DNA from: Kitasatospora sp040298565
GTDB lineage: Bacteria > Actinomycetota > Actinomycetes > Streptomycetales > Streptomycetaceae
Assembly (NCBI RefSeq): GCF_040298565.1
Contig: NZ_JBEPAK010000119.1
Location: forward strand, 1 to 21,382
Reading direction: 5' to 3'
DNA: 21,382 nucleotides
In this document: one piece after another, positions 1 to 7,785 of the stretch
How positions within the stretch are numbered: position 1 is the first letter of the stretch
Layout of the letters: the number at the start of each line of letters is the position of its first letter
Notes under the pieces: generated by a model
The model's database searches: none
The model's input: only the letters and a program-made list of their open reading frames with translations
Told to the model about the DNA's origin: nothing
Made by a program: the position numbers and the translations under genes

Positions 1-112
1 TACCGAGCCCGTCTACGCGCGCAGCGACCTCAAGCTCCGGTACCTGTTGTCGCTCACCTTCACTCCGCTCTTCCTGCTGGGTCCCGGCCGATGGCAACCC
101 GCAGGCGTATGA
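1..112 (+). CDS. C-terminal end of an unidentified protein (partial)
   Basis: The second reading frame is open from the left edge to a TGA at 110-112 and encodes about 36 residues. Codon usage is strongly coding-like (GAC CTC AAG CTC CGG). The fragment has a basic/polar stretch, a hydrophobic segment (YLLSLTFTPLFLLG) that could be a membrane or buried helix, and a short Gly/Pro/Trp tail. I do not recognise the family. The stop overlaps the ATG of the next gene as ATGA at 109-112, the same coupling used throughout this locus, so it probably belongs to the same glycan operon. Most of the gene lies outside the window. Confidence 0.6.
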   Translation, partial: TEPVYARSDLKLRYLLSLTFTPLFLLGPGRWQPAGV

Positions 113-747
113 CCTACCGAGGAGAGACCGCCGCCACCGCCCCGCCCGCCGCCCCGGTGCCCGCCGACCGGCCGGAACCGTGGCTGTTCGTCCGCCCCGG
201 CACGCCCCCGGTGGACGGCCCGGCGGGCGCCGTGCTGTTCGGACGCGACGGCACGCTCCTCCAGAACGTCGCCTACAACGGCGATCCGGCGATGGTCCAC
301 CCGATGGCCGGCATCCGGGCCGCCCTGACGGCGCTGCGCGCAGCCGGCTTCGCCGTCGGCGTCCTGAGCAACCAGCCGGGCGTCTCCCGCGGGCTGCTCG
401 GACGCGGGGAGGTCGTGGCCGTGCAGGCCCGGGCCGAGGCGCTGCTGGGCCCGATCGACGTGTGGGCGGTGTGTCCGCACGCGGCGCACGACGGCTGCGC
501 CTGCCGGATGCCCGCCGGAGCCCTGGTCACCGCCGCGTGCCGGGCGCTGCGGCTGCCGCCCTCACGGGTCACGGTGATCGGCTGCGAGGACACCGTGATC
601 GCCGCCGCGCTCGCGGTCGGCGCGCACGCCATCAGGGTCCCGGAGGCCGGACGGCCGCTGGACGACCCCGGCGCGCCCTGCACGCTGACGGCCTGTCGGA
701 GGGCCGGCGGCCCGGAGGCCGCGGCGGACCTGCTCCTGCGGCGCTGA
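109..747 (+). CDS. HAD-IIIA (GmhB/HisB-N-like) protein, catalytic residues lost: predicted pseudoenzyme
   Basis: A 212-residue paralogue of the GmhB-like phosphatase at 5154-5786. They share the N-terminal PWLF stretch, the RDGTL core, the YNGDP segment, the SNQ-G motif II and the zinc-loop ligands (C122, H124, C130, C132). The residues that do the chemistry in the HAD family are changed. The nucleophile Asp of motif I is Gly45 (FGRDGT instead of FDRDGT), the motif III Lys is Met134 (CRMP instead of CRKP), and the two motif IV acids are Cys159 and Val163. Only the general acid/base position Asp47 remains. I infer a folded, zinc-binding but catalytically dead protein, perhaps a regulator or partner, or an early stage of decay. 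The frame is intact with normal codon use. The start at 109 is chosen because it makes an ATGA overlap with the upstream stop; an in-frame ATG at 91 is the alternative. Confidence 0.85.
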   Translation: MTYRGETAATAPPAAPVPADRPEPWLFVRPGTPPVDGPAGAVLFGRDGTLLQNVAYNGDPAMVHPMAGIRAALTALRAAGFAVGVLSNQPGVSRGLLGRGEVVAVQARAEALLGPIDVWAVCPHAAHDGCACRMPAGALVTAACRALRLPPSRVTVIGCEDTVIAAALAVGAHAIRVPEAGRPLDDPGAPCTLTACRRAGGPEAAADLLLRR

Positions 748-794
748 CCCGCACCGGCCGCACACCCCTCCCCGCGCCGCGATGAGCACCGCCC

Positions 795-839
795 CCGACA
801 TCGGCCCGGCCCCGACATCGGCCCCGCCTCCGACATCGG
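795..839 (+). repeat. Short tandem repeat with CCGACATCGG core, three copies
   Basis: The near-palindromic decamer CCGACATCGG occurs at 795-804, 812-821 and 830-839, spaced 17-18 bases, each followed by a C-rich stretch. A related copy with one extra T (CCGACATTCGG) lies at 954-964. The repeat is in the 293-base non-coding gap between the HAD pseudoenzyme and the DUF2795 gene, upstream of the predicted stress promoter. It could be an array of protein-binding sites or simple slippage-generated sequence; the sequence does not decide this. Apart from this array, a hairpin and the promoter, the gap shows nothing. Confidence 0.7.
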
Positions 840-847
840 CCCCGCCT

Positions 848-882
848 CTGCGGCCGGGCCCGCCTCCGCGACCGGGCCGCAG
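848..882 (+). terminator. Possible hairpin terminator downstream of the HAD gene
   Basis: CTGCGGCC at 848-855 pairs with GGCCGCAG at 875-882 across a 19-base GC-rich loop; two more pairs form if one G is bulged. There is no U-tract, as is usual for actinomycete terminators. It lies 100 bases after the HAD stop, just past the tandem repeat, and could end the upstream operon. Confidence 0.3.
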
Positions 883-976
883 CGGGACGCAGCAGGCCCG
901 CCGGAGCGGCCCACGGGATCGGCCGGTCACCGCCCCGCCCCGCGCCCGGAGCGCCGACATTCGGCCCACGGCGCGC

Positions 977-1001
977 GCATGGCCGGGCGGGCCTCGGGTA
1001 C
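977..1001 (+). promoter_or_regulatory. SigB-type promoter for the DUF2795 gene
   Basis: GCAT at 977-980, a 15-base spacer, then GGGTAC at 996-1001. This fits the Streptomyces SigB-family pattern GNNT-N14-16-GGGTA(C/T). The inferred transcript start near 1008 leaves a leader of about 33 bases before the ATG at 1041. The same elements and spacing recur upstream of the PfpI gene. Confidence 0.6.
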
Positions 1002-1040
1002 CCGCCCGGGCTCCGCGACCTTCTCCGAAGGAGACGCCTG

Positions 1041-1235
1041 ATGAGCTCGTTCAGCCCCATTGACGTCCAGAAGGCCCTGCGGGGCGTCAACTACCCGGCC
1101 GACCGCGACGACCTCGCCGAGGCCGCGCGCTCCAACGGAGCCGACGACGCCCTGGTGGAGCGCATCTCCGGGCTCGACCAGAAGAACTTCGACGGCCCGA
1201 ACGAGGTCAGCAAGGCCCTCTTCAAGGACGGCTGA
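1041..1235 (+). CDS. DUF2795 domain protein
   Basis: A 64-residue protein covered end to end by a DUF2795-like domain: a conserved VQKAL--VNYPADRDDL segment, an AxxNGADDAL helix, a FDGPNEV turn and a C-terminal SKALF helix. These small proteins are common in actinomycetes and their molecular role is unknown. The start is supported by a strong AAGGAG ribosome site (GAAGGAGA, 9-10 bases upstream). It has its own SigB-like promoter and is followed by a hairpin, so it looks like a single-gene stress-type unit inserted between the two parts of the glycan locus rather than a member of the glycan operon. Confidence 0.9.
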   Translation: MSSFSPIDVQKALRGVNYPADRDDLAEAARSNGADDALVERISGLDQKNFDGPNEVSKALFKDG

Positions 1236-1243
1236 CCCCCTCC

Positions 1244-1272
1244 GTGGCCGGCGCCCGGGGCGGTCCGGCCAC
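1244..1272 (+). terminator. Hairpin terminator after the DUF2795 gene
   Basis: GTGGCCGG (1244-1251) pairs perfectly with CCGGCCAC (1265-1272), and the loop can add CGCC/GGCG pairs (1252-1255 with 1259-1262) next to a two-base bulge. It begins 9 bases after the DUF2795 stop. No U-tract follows. Confidence 0.5.
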
Positions 1273-1343
1273 GCCTCCCCCGACCCCCTCTGCCCCGTCG
1301 GCCCGGCGGGCCCCGCCACCGGGCCGGCGCCGAAGGAACGGCC

Positions 1344-2312
<969 letters not shown>

Positions 2313-2340
2313 CCGGTTCCGACCAAGAGGAGTCCGACAC

Positions 2341-3999
2341 ATGCGCGTCCTCGGCATCAACGCCCTCTTCCACGACCCGGCCGCCGCCCTCGTGGTGGAC
2401 GGCCGCACGGTGGCCGCCGCGGAGGAGGAACGATTCTCCCGGCGCAAGCACGGCAAGCGGCCGGTCCCCTTCTCCGCCTGGGAGCTGCCCCAGCAGGCCG
2501 CCCGCTGGTGCCTGGCCGAGGCCGGGCTGCGCCCGGCCGACCTCGACCTGGTCGGCTACTCCTACGACCCCTCGCTGGCCCGCCCGGCGCGCGAACTCGG
2601 CCTCGACGACCCGTGGGACCACCTGCGCCAGCAGTACGCCCGCCTCGCGCCGACCTTCCTCGCGGACGCCCTGCCCGGCCTGGACCCGTCCGTCGTGCGC
2701 TTCGTCCCGCACCATTTGGCCCACGCCGCCTCCGCGGCGCTGGCCGTCGACGGCGCGGGGGACCCGTGCTCGGTGCTGGTGCTCGACGGCCGCGGCGAGT
2801 CCGCCTCCCACCTGGCCGCCCGCCGCACCGGGCGGCAGATCGAACCGCTCGCGGCCCAGCGGCTGCCGCACTCGCTCGGCCTGCTGTACGAGGAACTCAC
2901 CGCCCACCTCGGCTTCCAGCGCTCCAGCGACGAGTACAAGGTGATGGCGCTCGCCTCCTACGGGTCCCCGCGGATGCTGCCCGACCTGCGCCGGCTGGTC
3001 CACTCCACCGGCGACGGCGGCTTCCACGCGGACCGGGTGGTGTGGGAGCGCTTCGCCCCCGCGCTGGCCCCCGGGCACAGTTGGACGCGCGACCACGCCG
3101 ACCTCGCCTGCTCGGCCCAGCGGCTGCTGGAGGAGGTCCTGCTGGACCTGGTCCGCTGGCTGCACGGCCGCACCGGCGACCGGCTGCTCACCATGGCCGG
3201 CGGCGTGGCGCTGAACTGCGTCGCCAACTCCCGGATCGCCCGGGAGGGCCCGTTCGACCGGGTCTGGGTGCAGCCCGCCGCGGGGGACGCCGGCACCGCC
3301 CTCGGCGCCGCCCTCCACCTCGCCGCCAGTGGCGGGGAGCACACCGCCGCCATGCCGGGCGCCGCACTCGGCCGGGGCTGGTCCGACGAGGAACTGGAGG
3401 CCTGGCTGCGGCGGGCGGCCGTCCCGTACGAGCGGCCGCCGGACATCGCCCGCACCGTCGCCGAGACGCTGGCGGCGGACGGCATCGTCGCCTGGTTCCA
3501 GGGCCGTTCGGAGTACGGCCCGCGGGCCCTCGGCCACCGCTCGCTGCTGGCCCACCCGGGGCGGGCGGAGAACCTGGAGCGGCTCAACGACGTCAAGGGC
3601 CGCGAGCAGTTCCGCCCGGTCGCCCCGATGGTGCTCGCCGAGCGCGCCGGGAAGATCTTCGACGGCCCGCTGCCCAGCCCGTACATGCTGTTCGTGCACG
3701 AGGTCCGGCCCCAGTGGCGGGACCGCATCCCGGCGGTCGTGCACGTGGACGGCACCGCGCGGATCCAGAGCGTGGACCCGGAGGACGAGCCGCTGGTGGC
3801 CCGGATGCTCACCGCCTTCGAGGAGGCCACCGGGCTGCCGGTGGTCGTGAACACCAGCCTCAACACCGCCGGACGGCCCATGGTCGACGACCCGCGCGAC
3901 GCCCTGGAGTGCTTCGGCTCCGCCCCCGTCGACCTGCTGGCGCTCGGCCCGTTCGCCGTCCGCCGCGGCCGGATGTTCACGGCGGGTGAGCGGCCGTGA
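2341..3999 (+). CDS. Carbamoyltransferase, NodU/CmcH family
   Basis: A 552-residue protein of usual family length. The N-terminal Kae1-like domain starts with GINALFHDPAAAL and carries EEERFSRRKH (about 31-40) and the metal-binding HHLAH motif at 124-128. The C-terminal YrdC-like domain, which makes carbamoyl-adenylate from carbamoyl phosphate and ATP, shows YGPRALGHRS at 392-401, REQFRPVAPM and VNTSLN near 503-508. Relatives put an O-carbamoyl group on sugars of Nod factors, aminoglycosides, cephamycins and similar products. Here the acceptor is probably a sugar of the locus product. An AGAGGAG ribosome site lies upstream of the ATG, 28 bases after the decarboxylase gene. Its stop overlaps the GTG of the next gene (GTGA, 3996-3999). 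Confidence 0.93.
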   Translation: MRVLGINALFHDPAAALVVDGRTVAAAEEERFSRRKHGKRPVPFSAWELPQQAARWCLAEAGLRPADLDLVGYSYDPSLARPARELGLDDPWDHLRQQYARLAPTFLADALPGLDPSVVRFVPHHLAHAASAALAVDGAGDPCSVLVLDGRGESASHLAARRTGRQIEPLAAQRLPHSLGLLYEELTAHLGFQRSSDEYKVMALASYGSPRMLPDLRRLVHSTGDGGFHADRVVWERFAPALAPGHSWTRDHADLACSAQRLLEEVLLDLVRWLHGRTGDRLLTMAGGVALNCVANSRIAREGPFDRVWVQPAAGDAGTALGAALHLAASGGEHTAAMPGAALGRGWSDEELEAWLRRAAVPYERPPDIARTVAETLAADGIVAWFQGRSEYGPRALGHRSLLAHPGRAENLERLNDVKGREQFRPVAPMVLAERAGKIFDGPLPSPYMLFVHEVRPQWRDRIPAVVHVDGTARIQSVDPEDEPLVARMLTAFEEATGLPVVVNTSLNTAGRPMVDDPRDALECFGSAPVDLLALGPFAVRRGRMFTAGERP

Positions 4000-5033
4000 C
4001 CGCCCCGTACGCCGTGGTCGTGCCCACCATCGGCCGACCGGAACTCAACGCCTGCCTGGCCGCACTCGCGGCGAGCCGGGGCCCCGCGCCCCGGCACGTC
4101 GTCGTCGTGGACGACCGCCCGCTGTCCGACTGCACCCCGCTGGACCTCACGGTGCCCGCCGCGCTGCGCGACCGGCTGACCGTCCTGCCCGGGTGCGGCA
4201 ATGGGCCCGCGGCGGCCCGCAATACCGGCTGGCGGGCGGTCCGCGAGCCCTGGGTGGTGTTCCTGGACGACGACACCGTGCCGGGCCGTTCCTGGGCGGC
4301 CGAGCTGGCCGCCGACCTCGACTCGGCCGCCCCCGGCGTCGCCGCCGTCCAGGGCCGGATCGTCGTCCCGCTGCCCGGCGGGCGGCGCCCCACCGACTGG
4401 GAGCGCACCACGGCCGGCCTGGCCGACGCCCGCTGGATCACCGCCGACCTCGCCTGCCGCCGGGCCGCGCTGGTGGCCGTCGGCGGCTTCGACGAGCGGT
4501 TCCGGCGGGCGTTCCGGGAGGACGCCGACCTCGCCCTGCGGCTGATCGGGGCCGGCTGGGAGCTCACCCGGGGGCACCGCAGCACGGCGCACCCCGTCCG
4601 GGCCGCCGATCCCTGGGTGTCCCTGCGCGCCCAGGCGGGCAACGCCGACGACGCGCTGATGGTCCGCCTCCACGGCCGGGACTGGTGGGAGCGCGCGGGC
4701 GCCGAACGGGGCCGGCTGCGCCGACACGCGGCGGTCACGGCCGCGGGCCTGGCCGCGGTCGTGCTGCCGCTGTTCGGGGCCAGGCGGGCCGCCGGGGCGG
4801 CGGCCTGCGCCTGGCTGGTGGGCACCGCCGAGTTCGCCCTCGCCCGGATCCTGCCGGGCCCGCGGGCGGCCGCCGAGATCAGCGCGATGCTCCGGACCAG
4901 CGCGCTGATCCCGCCGGCCGCCGTCCGGCACCGGCTGCTGGGCGCGCTGCGTCACCGGAATGCGCCGCCCTGGTCGGCCGCGACGGCGCCCGTCCGGCCC
5001 GCCGACGCCCCGGCCGCCGAGCTCCAGGGCTGA
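3996..5033 (+). CDS. Family 2 glycosyltransferase with C-terminal membrane helices
   Basis: A 345-residue GT-A fold enzyme. The N-terminal strand YAVVVPTIGRPE begins the nucleotide-binding fold, the metal/donor-binding acidic triplet is Asp91-93 (FLDDDTVPG), and the acceptor-side motif FREDADLALRL contains Glu175-Asp176. From about residue 246 to 290 there are two hydrophobic stretches that look like membrane helices, suggesting the enzyme works at the inner face of the membrane on a lipid-linked or membrane-held acceptor. Donor and acceptor cannot be told. The GTG start overlaps the carbamoyltransferase stop. It is followed by a 120-base gap, the only sizeable break within the operon. Confidence 0.9.
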   Translation: MTAPYAVVVPTIGRPELNACLAALAASRGPAPRHVVVVDDRPLSDCTPLDLTVPAALRDRLTVLPGCGNGPAAARNTGWRAVREPWVVFLDDDTVPGRSWAAELAADLDSAAPGVAAVQGRIVVPLPGGRRPTDWERTTAGLADARWITADLACRRAALVAVGGFDERFRRAFREDADLALRLIGAGWELTRGHRSTAHPVRAADPWVSLRAQAGNADDALMVRLHGRDWWERAGAERGRLRRHAAVTAAGLAAVVLPLFGARRAAGAAACAWLVGTAEFALARILPGPRAAAEISAMLRTSALIPPAAVRHRLLGALRHRNAPPWSAATAPVRPADAPAAELQG

Positions 5034-5104
5034 CCGCTGACCGCCGACCGGGCCGGGTCCGCGCCCCGCCGCGCTGCTCACGGCCCGTCACCGGAACCGG
5101 GAGA

Positions 5105-5134
5105 GCCGCCGGCCCGACGTTTGGTTCCGGCGGC
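5105..5134 (+). terminator. Hairpin in the 120-base gap before gmhB
   Basis: GCCGCCGG (5105-5112) pairs with CCGGCGGC (5127-5134) around a 14-base loop. It sits 72 bases after the GT2 stop and 20 bases before the HAD ATG, so it could be a weak terminator, an attenuator or an RNA-processing point that sets different levels for the two parts of the operon. Confidence 0.3.
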
Positions 5135-5153
5135 CCCGGACACCCGCCCGGGC

Positions 5154-5786
5154 ATGTCGAACCTCTCCCGTGAACGCGGCTCCTCCGCACGACCGGCTCC
5201 GTGGCTGTTCCGGCCCGGACCGGACCGGCGCACGCCGACCGCCGTGCGGACGCCCGCCGCGGTGCTCTTCGACCGGGACGGCACCCTGGTGGAGGACGTG
5301 CCGTACAACGGCGATCCGTCGCTCGTCCGGCCGATGCCCGGGGCCGCCCGGGCGCTCGACCGGCTGCGGGCCCGCGGCGTGGCGCTCGGCGTGGTCAGCA
5401 ACCAGTCCGGGGTGGCCCGGGGCCTGCTGACCCGTCAGGCGGTGGCCCTGGTCCGCGAGCGGATCGAGCAGCTGCTCGGGCCGTTCGACGTGTGGGCGGT
5501 CTGCCCGCACGGACCGGACGACGGCTGCGAGTGCCGCAAGCCCGCTCCGGGGCTGGTGTTCGCCGCCTGCGCGGCGCTCGGCGTCCCCCCGCACCGGGCC
5601 GTGGTCATCGGCGACATCGGCGCCGACGTCGCGGCGGCCCGCGCCGCCGGGGCCCGGTCGGTGCTCGTCCCGACGCCGGCCACCCTCGCCCCCGAGGTCG
5701 CCGGTGCCGGGCGCACCGCCCCCGACCTGCCCTCGGCCGTCGACCTGGTGCTCTCCGAGGCGGACGGCCCCGGGGGGCACCGGTGA
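5154..5786 (+). CDS. gmhB: D-glycero-D-manno-heptose-1,7-bisphosphate phosphatase-like HAD protein
   Basis: A 210-residue HAD-IIIA phosphatase with all four motifs: FDRDGT (nucleophile Asp40, acid/base Asp42), SNQSG, CRKP (Lys129) and GDIGAD (Asp154, Asp158). The zinc-binding loop typical of GmhB is present as Cys117, His119, Cys125 and Cys127. In the heptose pathway it removes the C-7 phosphate from heptose-1,7-bisphosphate between the kinase and nucleotidyl-transfer steps of HldE. An N-terminal tail of about 30 residues precedes the domain. The ATG at 5154 is preferred over an in-frame TTG at 5121. No clear ribosome site is visible. The stop overlaps the GTG of the GT9 gene (GTGA). HisB-type histidinol-phosphate phosphatase is the main alternative, but the presence of gmhA and hldE makes GmhB more likely. 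Confidence 0.88.
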   Translation: MSNLSRERGSSARPAPWLFRPGPDRRTPTAVRTPAAVLFDRDGTLVEDVPYNGDPSLVRPMPGAARALDRLRARGVALGVVSNQSGVARGLLTRQAVALVRERIEQLLGPFDVWAVCPHGPDDGCECRKPAPGLVFAACAALGVPPHRAVVIGDIGADVAAARAAGARSVLVPTPATLAPEVAGAGRTAPDLPSAVDLVLSEADGPGGHR

Positions 5787-6823
5787 GCACCCTGGTGGTC
5801 CGGCTCGACAGCCTCGGTGACGTCCTGCTCGCAGGGCCGGCCGTGCGGGCCGCGGCCACCGGCCCCGACCCGGTGGTCATGCTGTGCGGTCCGCAGGGCG
5901 CGCCCGCGGCCCGGCTGCTGCCGGGCGTCGACGAGGTGCTGGTGTGGGACGCCCCCTGGGTGAGCGTCCCGGCTCCTCCCGTGCGCAGGGCGGACGTCCT
6001 ACGGACCGTCACCGCGATCGCCCGTCACCGCCCGTCCCGCGCCCTGGTCCTGACCTCCTTCCACCAGAGCCCGCTGCCCACCGCGCTCGTGCTGCGCCTG
6101 GCCGGCGTGCCCTGGATCGCCGCGGACAGCACGGACTACCCCGGCTCGCTGCTGGACCTGCGGCACCGCCGGGCGCCCGGGCGGCACGAGGCCGAGGCCG
6201 CGCTCGACCTGGCCGAGGCGGCGGGCTTCCGCCTCCCGACCGGGGACGACGGCGCCCTGCGGACCCTCCCGCCGCCCGACACCCGCCCGCTGACCGGCCC
6301 CGAGCCGTACGTGGTGGTCCACCCGGGCTCGGCCGCCCCGGCCCGGGCCCCGGGCACCGCGCTCGCGGCCGAGGCCGTCGAGGCGCTGGCGGAGTCCGGC
6401 CGGCGGGTCGTGGTGACCGGCCACCCCGGCGAGCGGGCGCTGACCGCCGCGGTGAGCGGGCGCCACGGCACCGACCTCGGCGGGGCCACCGACCTGCCCG
6501 GGCTGGCCGGGGTACTGGCCGGGGCGGACGCCGTGGTGGCGGGCAACACCGGCCCGGCGCACCTGGCGGCCGCCGTGGGCACCCCCGTGGTCTCGCTGTT
6601 CGCCCCGGTGGTGCCCGCCTGGCGCTGGCGCCCGTACGGGGTGCCCTGCGTGCTGCTGGGCCGCCAGGACGCGCCGTGCGCCGACACCCGGGCCCGGGTC
6701 TGCCCCGTCCCCGGACATCCCTGCCTGTCCGGGCTGACCGGCTCGGACATCGCGGCGGCCGTCGAGCGGCTGCTCGCCGAGTCGCCCCGCGCCCACCCCG
6801 ACCTCCGGGCGGTGATCCCGTGA
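5783..6823 (+). CDS. GT9 glycosyltransferase (ADP-heptose transferase family), copy 1
   Basis: A 346-residue GT-B enzyme. The N-terminus LVVRLDSLGDVLLAGPAVRA is the classic GT9 opening with the Gly-Asp pair. The C-terminal half has HPGSA and the donor-site motif NTGPAHLAAAVGTP (Asn255 to about 268), followed by SLFAPVVP. A Cys-rich segment near the end (APC, VCP, HPC) resembles the one found in heptosyltransferases of the WaaC/WaaF type. The basic KRWP-like step after HPG is replaced by APARAPG, so this copy is less canonical than the second GT9. It presumably transfers a heptose, or another ADP/NDP sugar, to the growing glycan in the cytoplasm. GTG start; both ends overlap neighbours by four bases. 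Confidence 0.9.
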   Translation: MSTLVVRLDSLGDVLLAGPAVRAAATGPDPVVMLCGPQGAPAARLLPGVDEVLVWDAPWVSVPAPPVRRADVLRTVTAIARHRPSRALVLTSFHQSPLPTALVLRLAGVPWIAADSTDYPGSLLDLRHRRAPGRHEAEAALDLAEAAGFRLPTGDDGALRTLPPPDTRPLTGPEPYVVVHPGSAAPARAPGTALAAEAVEALAESGRRVVVTGHPGERALTAAVSGRHGTDLGGATDLPGLAGVLAGADAVVAGNTGPAHLAAAVGTPVVSLFAPVVPAWRWRPYGVPCVLLGRQDAPCADTRARVCPVPGHPCLSGLTGSDIAAAVERLLAESPRAHPDLRAVIP

Positions 6824-7785
6824 ACATCCTGCTCTGGCACGTGCACGGCTCCTGGACCACCGCGTTCGTCCAGGGCCCGCACACCTACCTGATCCCGGTC
6901 CTGCCCGACCGCGGGCCGGACGGCCGGGGCCGCGCCCTGACCTACGACTGGCCCGGGAGCGTGCAGGAACTCAGCCCCCGCCGGCTCCGGGACACCCCGG
7001 TGGACCTGGTGGTCCTCCAGCGCCCGCACGAGGAGGACCTCGTCCGGCGCTGGCTGGGCCGGCGCCCGGGCCGGGACGTCCCGGCCGTCTACCTGGAGCA
7101 CAACGCCCCACCGGGGCCGGTGCCCGACGCCCGGCACCCGATGGCCGACCGCACCGATCTGACGCTGGTGCACGTGACCCACTTCAACCGGCTCTTCTGG
7201 GACAACGGGCGCACGCCCACCACCGTCATCGAGCACGGCATCGTCGATCCGGGCCACCGCTACACCGGCGAGCTCCCGCGTGCCGCCGTGGTCGTCAACG
7301 AGCCGGTGCGGCGCGGACGGACCACCGGTACCGACCTGCTGCCCGAACTGGCCGGCGCCGCGCCGCTGGACGTCTTCGGCATGCGGACCGAAGGCCTGGC
7401 CGAGCACCTGGGCCTGCCTCCCGCCCGGTGCCGCACCGCCGACCTGCCGCAGGCCCGTCTGCACGACGAGCTGGCCCGCCGCCGGCTCTACCTGCACCCG
7501 GTTCGCTGGACCTCGCTGGGCCTGTCCCTGCTGGAGGCGATGCACCTCGGCCTGCCCGTGGTGGCCCTCGCCACCACGGAGGCCGTCGCGGCGGTCCCGG
7601 AGGGCGCGGGGGTGATCTCCACCCGGCCCGAGGAACTCGCCCGGGCCGCGCGGCACTACGTCGCCGAGCCCGAGGCCGCGGCCCGGGACGGCGCCCTCGC
7701 CCGGCGGACCGCGCTGCGGCGCTACGGACTCCACCGGTTCCTCACCGACTGGGACCGACTGATCGAGGAGGTGACGGGCTCATGA
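6820..7785 (+). CDS. Glycosyltransferase, GT4-like
   Basis: A 321-residue protein with a GT-B layout. The N-terminal half (ILLWHVHGSW, then VYLEHNAPP and EHGIVDP) matches the acceptor domain of GT4-type enzymes. The C-terminal donor domain has the E-x7-E-type element in SLGLSLLEAMHLGLPVVAL (about residues 231-249) and a normal C-terminal helix. It is shorter than most GT4 proteins. Donor unknown. Start GTG overlaps the GT9 stop; the stop overlaps the ATG of the next glycosyltransferase gene (ATGA, 7782-7785). Confidence 0.8.
   Translation: MNILLWHVHGSWTTAFVQGPHTYLIPVLPDRGPDGRGRALTYDWPGSVQELSPRRLRDTPVDLVVLQRPHEEDLVRRWLGRRPGRDVPAVYLEHNAPPGPVPDARHPMADRTDLTLVHVTHFNRLFWDNGRTPTTVIEHGIVDPGHRYTGELPRAAVVVNEPVRRGRTTGTDLLPELAGAAPLDVFGMRTEGLAEHLGLPPARCRTADLPQARLHDELARRRLYLHPVRWTSLGLSLLEAMHLGLPVVALATTEAVAAVPEGAGVISTRPEELARAARHYVAEPEAAARDGALARRTALRRYGLHRFLTDWDRLIEEVTGS

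Noticed and set aside
782..1063. Open frame rich in Pro/Thr/Ser-Ala over the repeat array
   Set aside because: It arises from translating the tandem repeat, has no ribosome site, matches no domain, and overlaps the promoter and start of the DUF2795 gene.
2958..5081. Long minus-strand open frame opposite the carbamoyltransferase and GT2
   Set aside because: Same reason: antisense shadow without recognisable domains.
5119..5143. GTTT-N15-GGACAC upstream of gmhB as another stress promoter
   Set aside because: The -10 element departs from the core GG(G/C)(T/C)A pattern, it overlaps the gap hairpin, and the gene lies within a coupled operon; kept only as a possibility.
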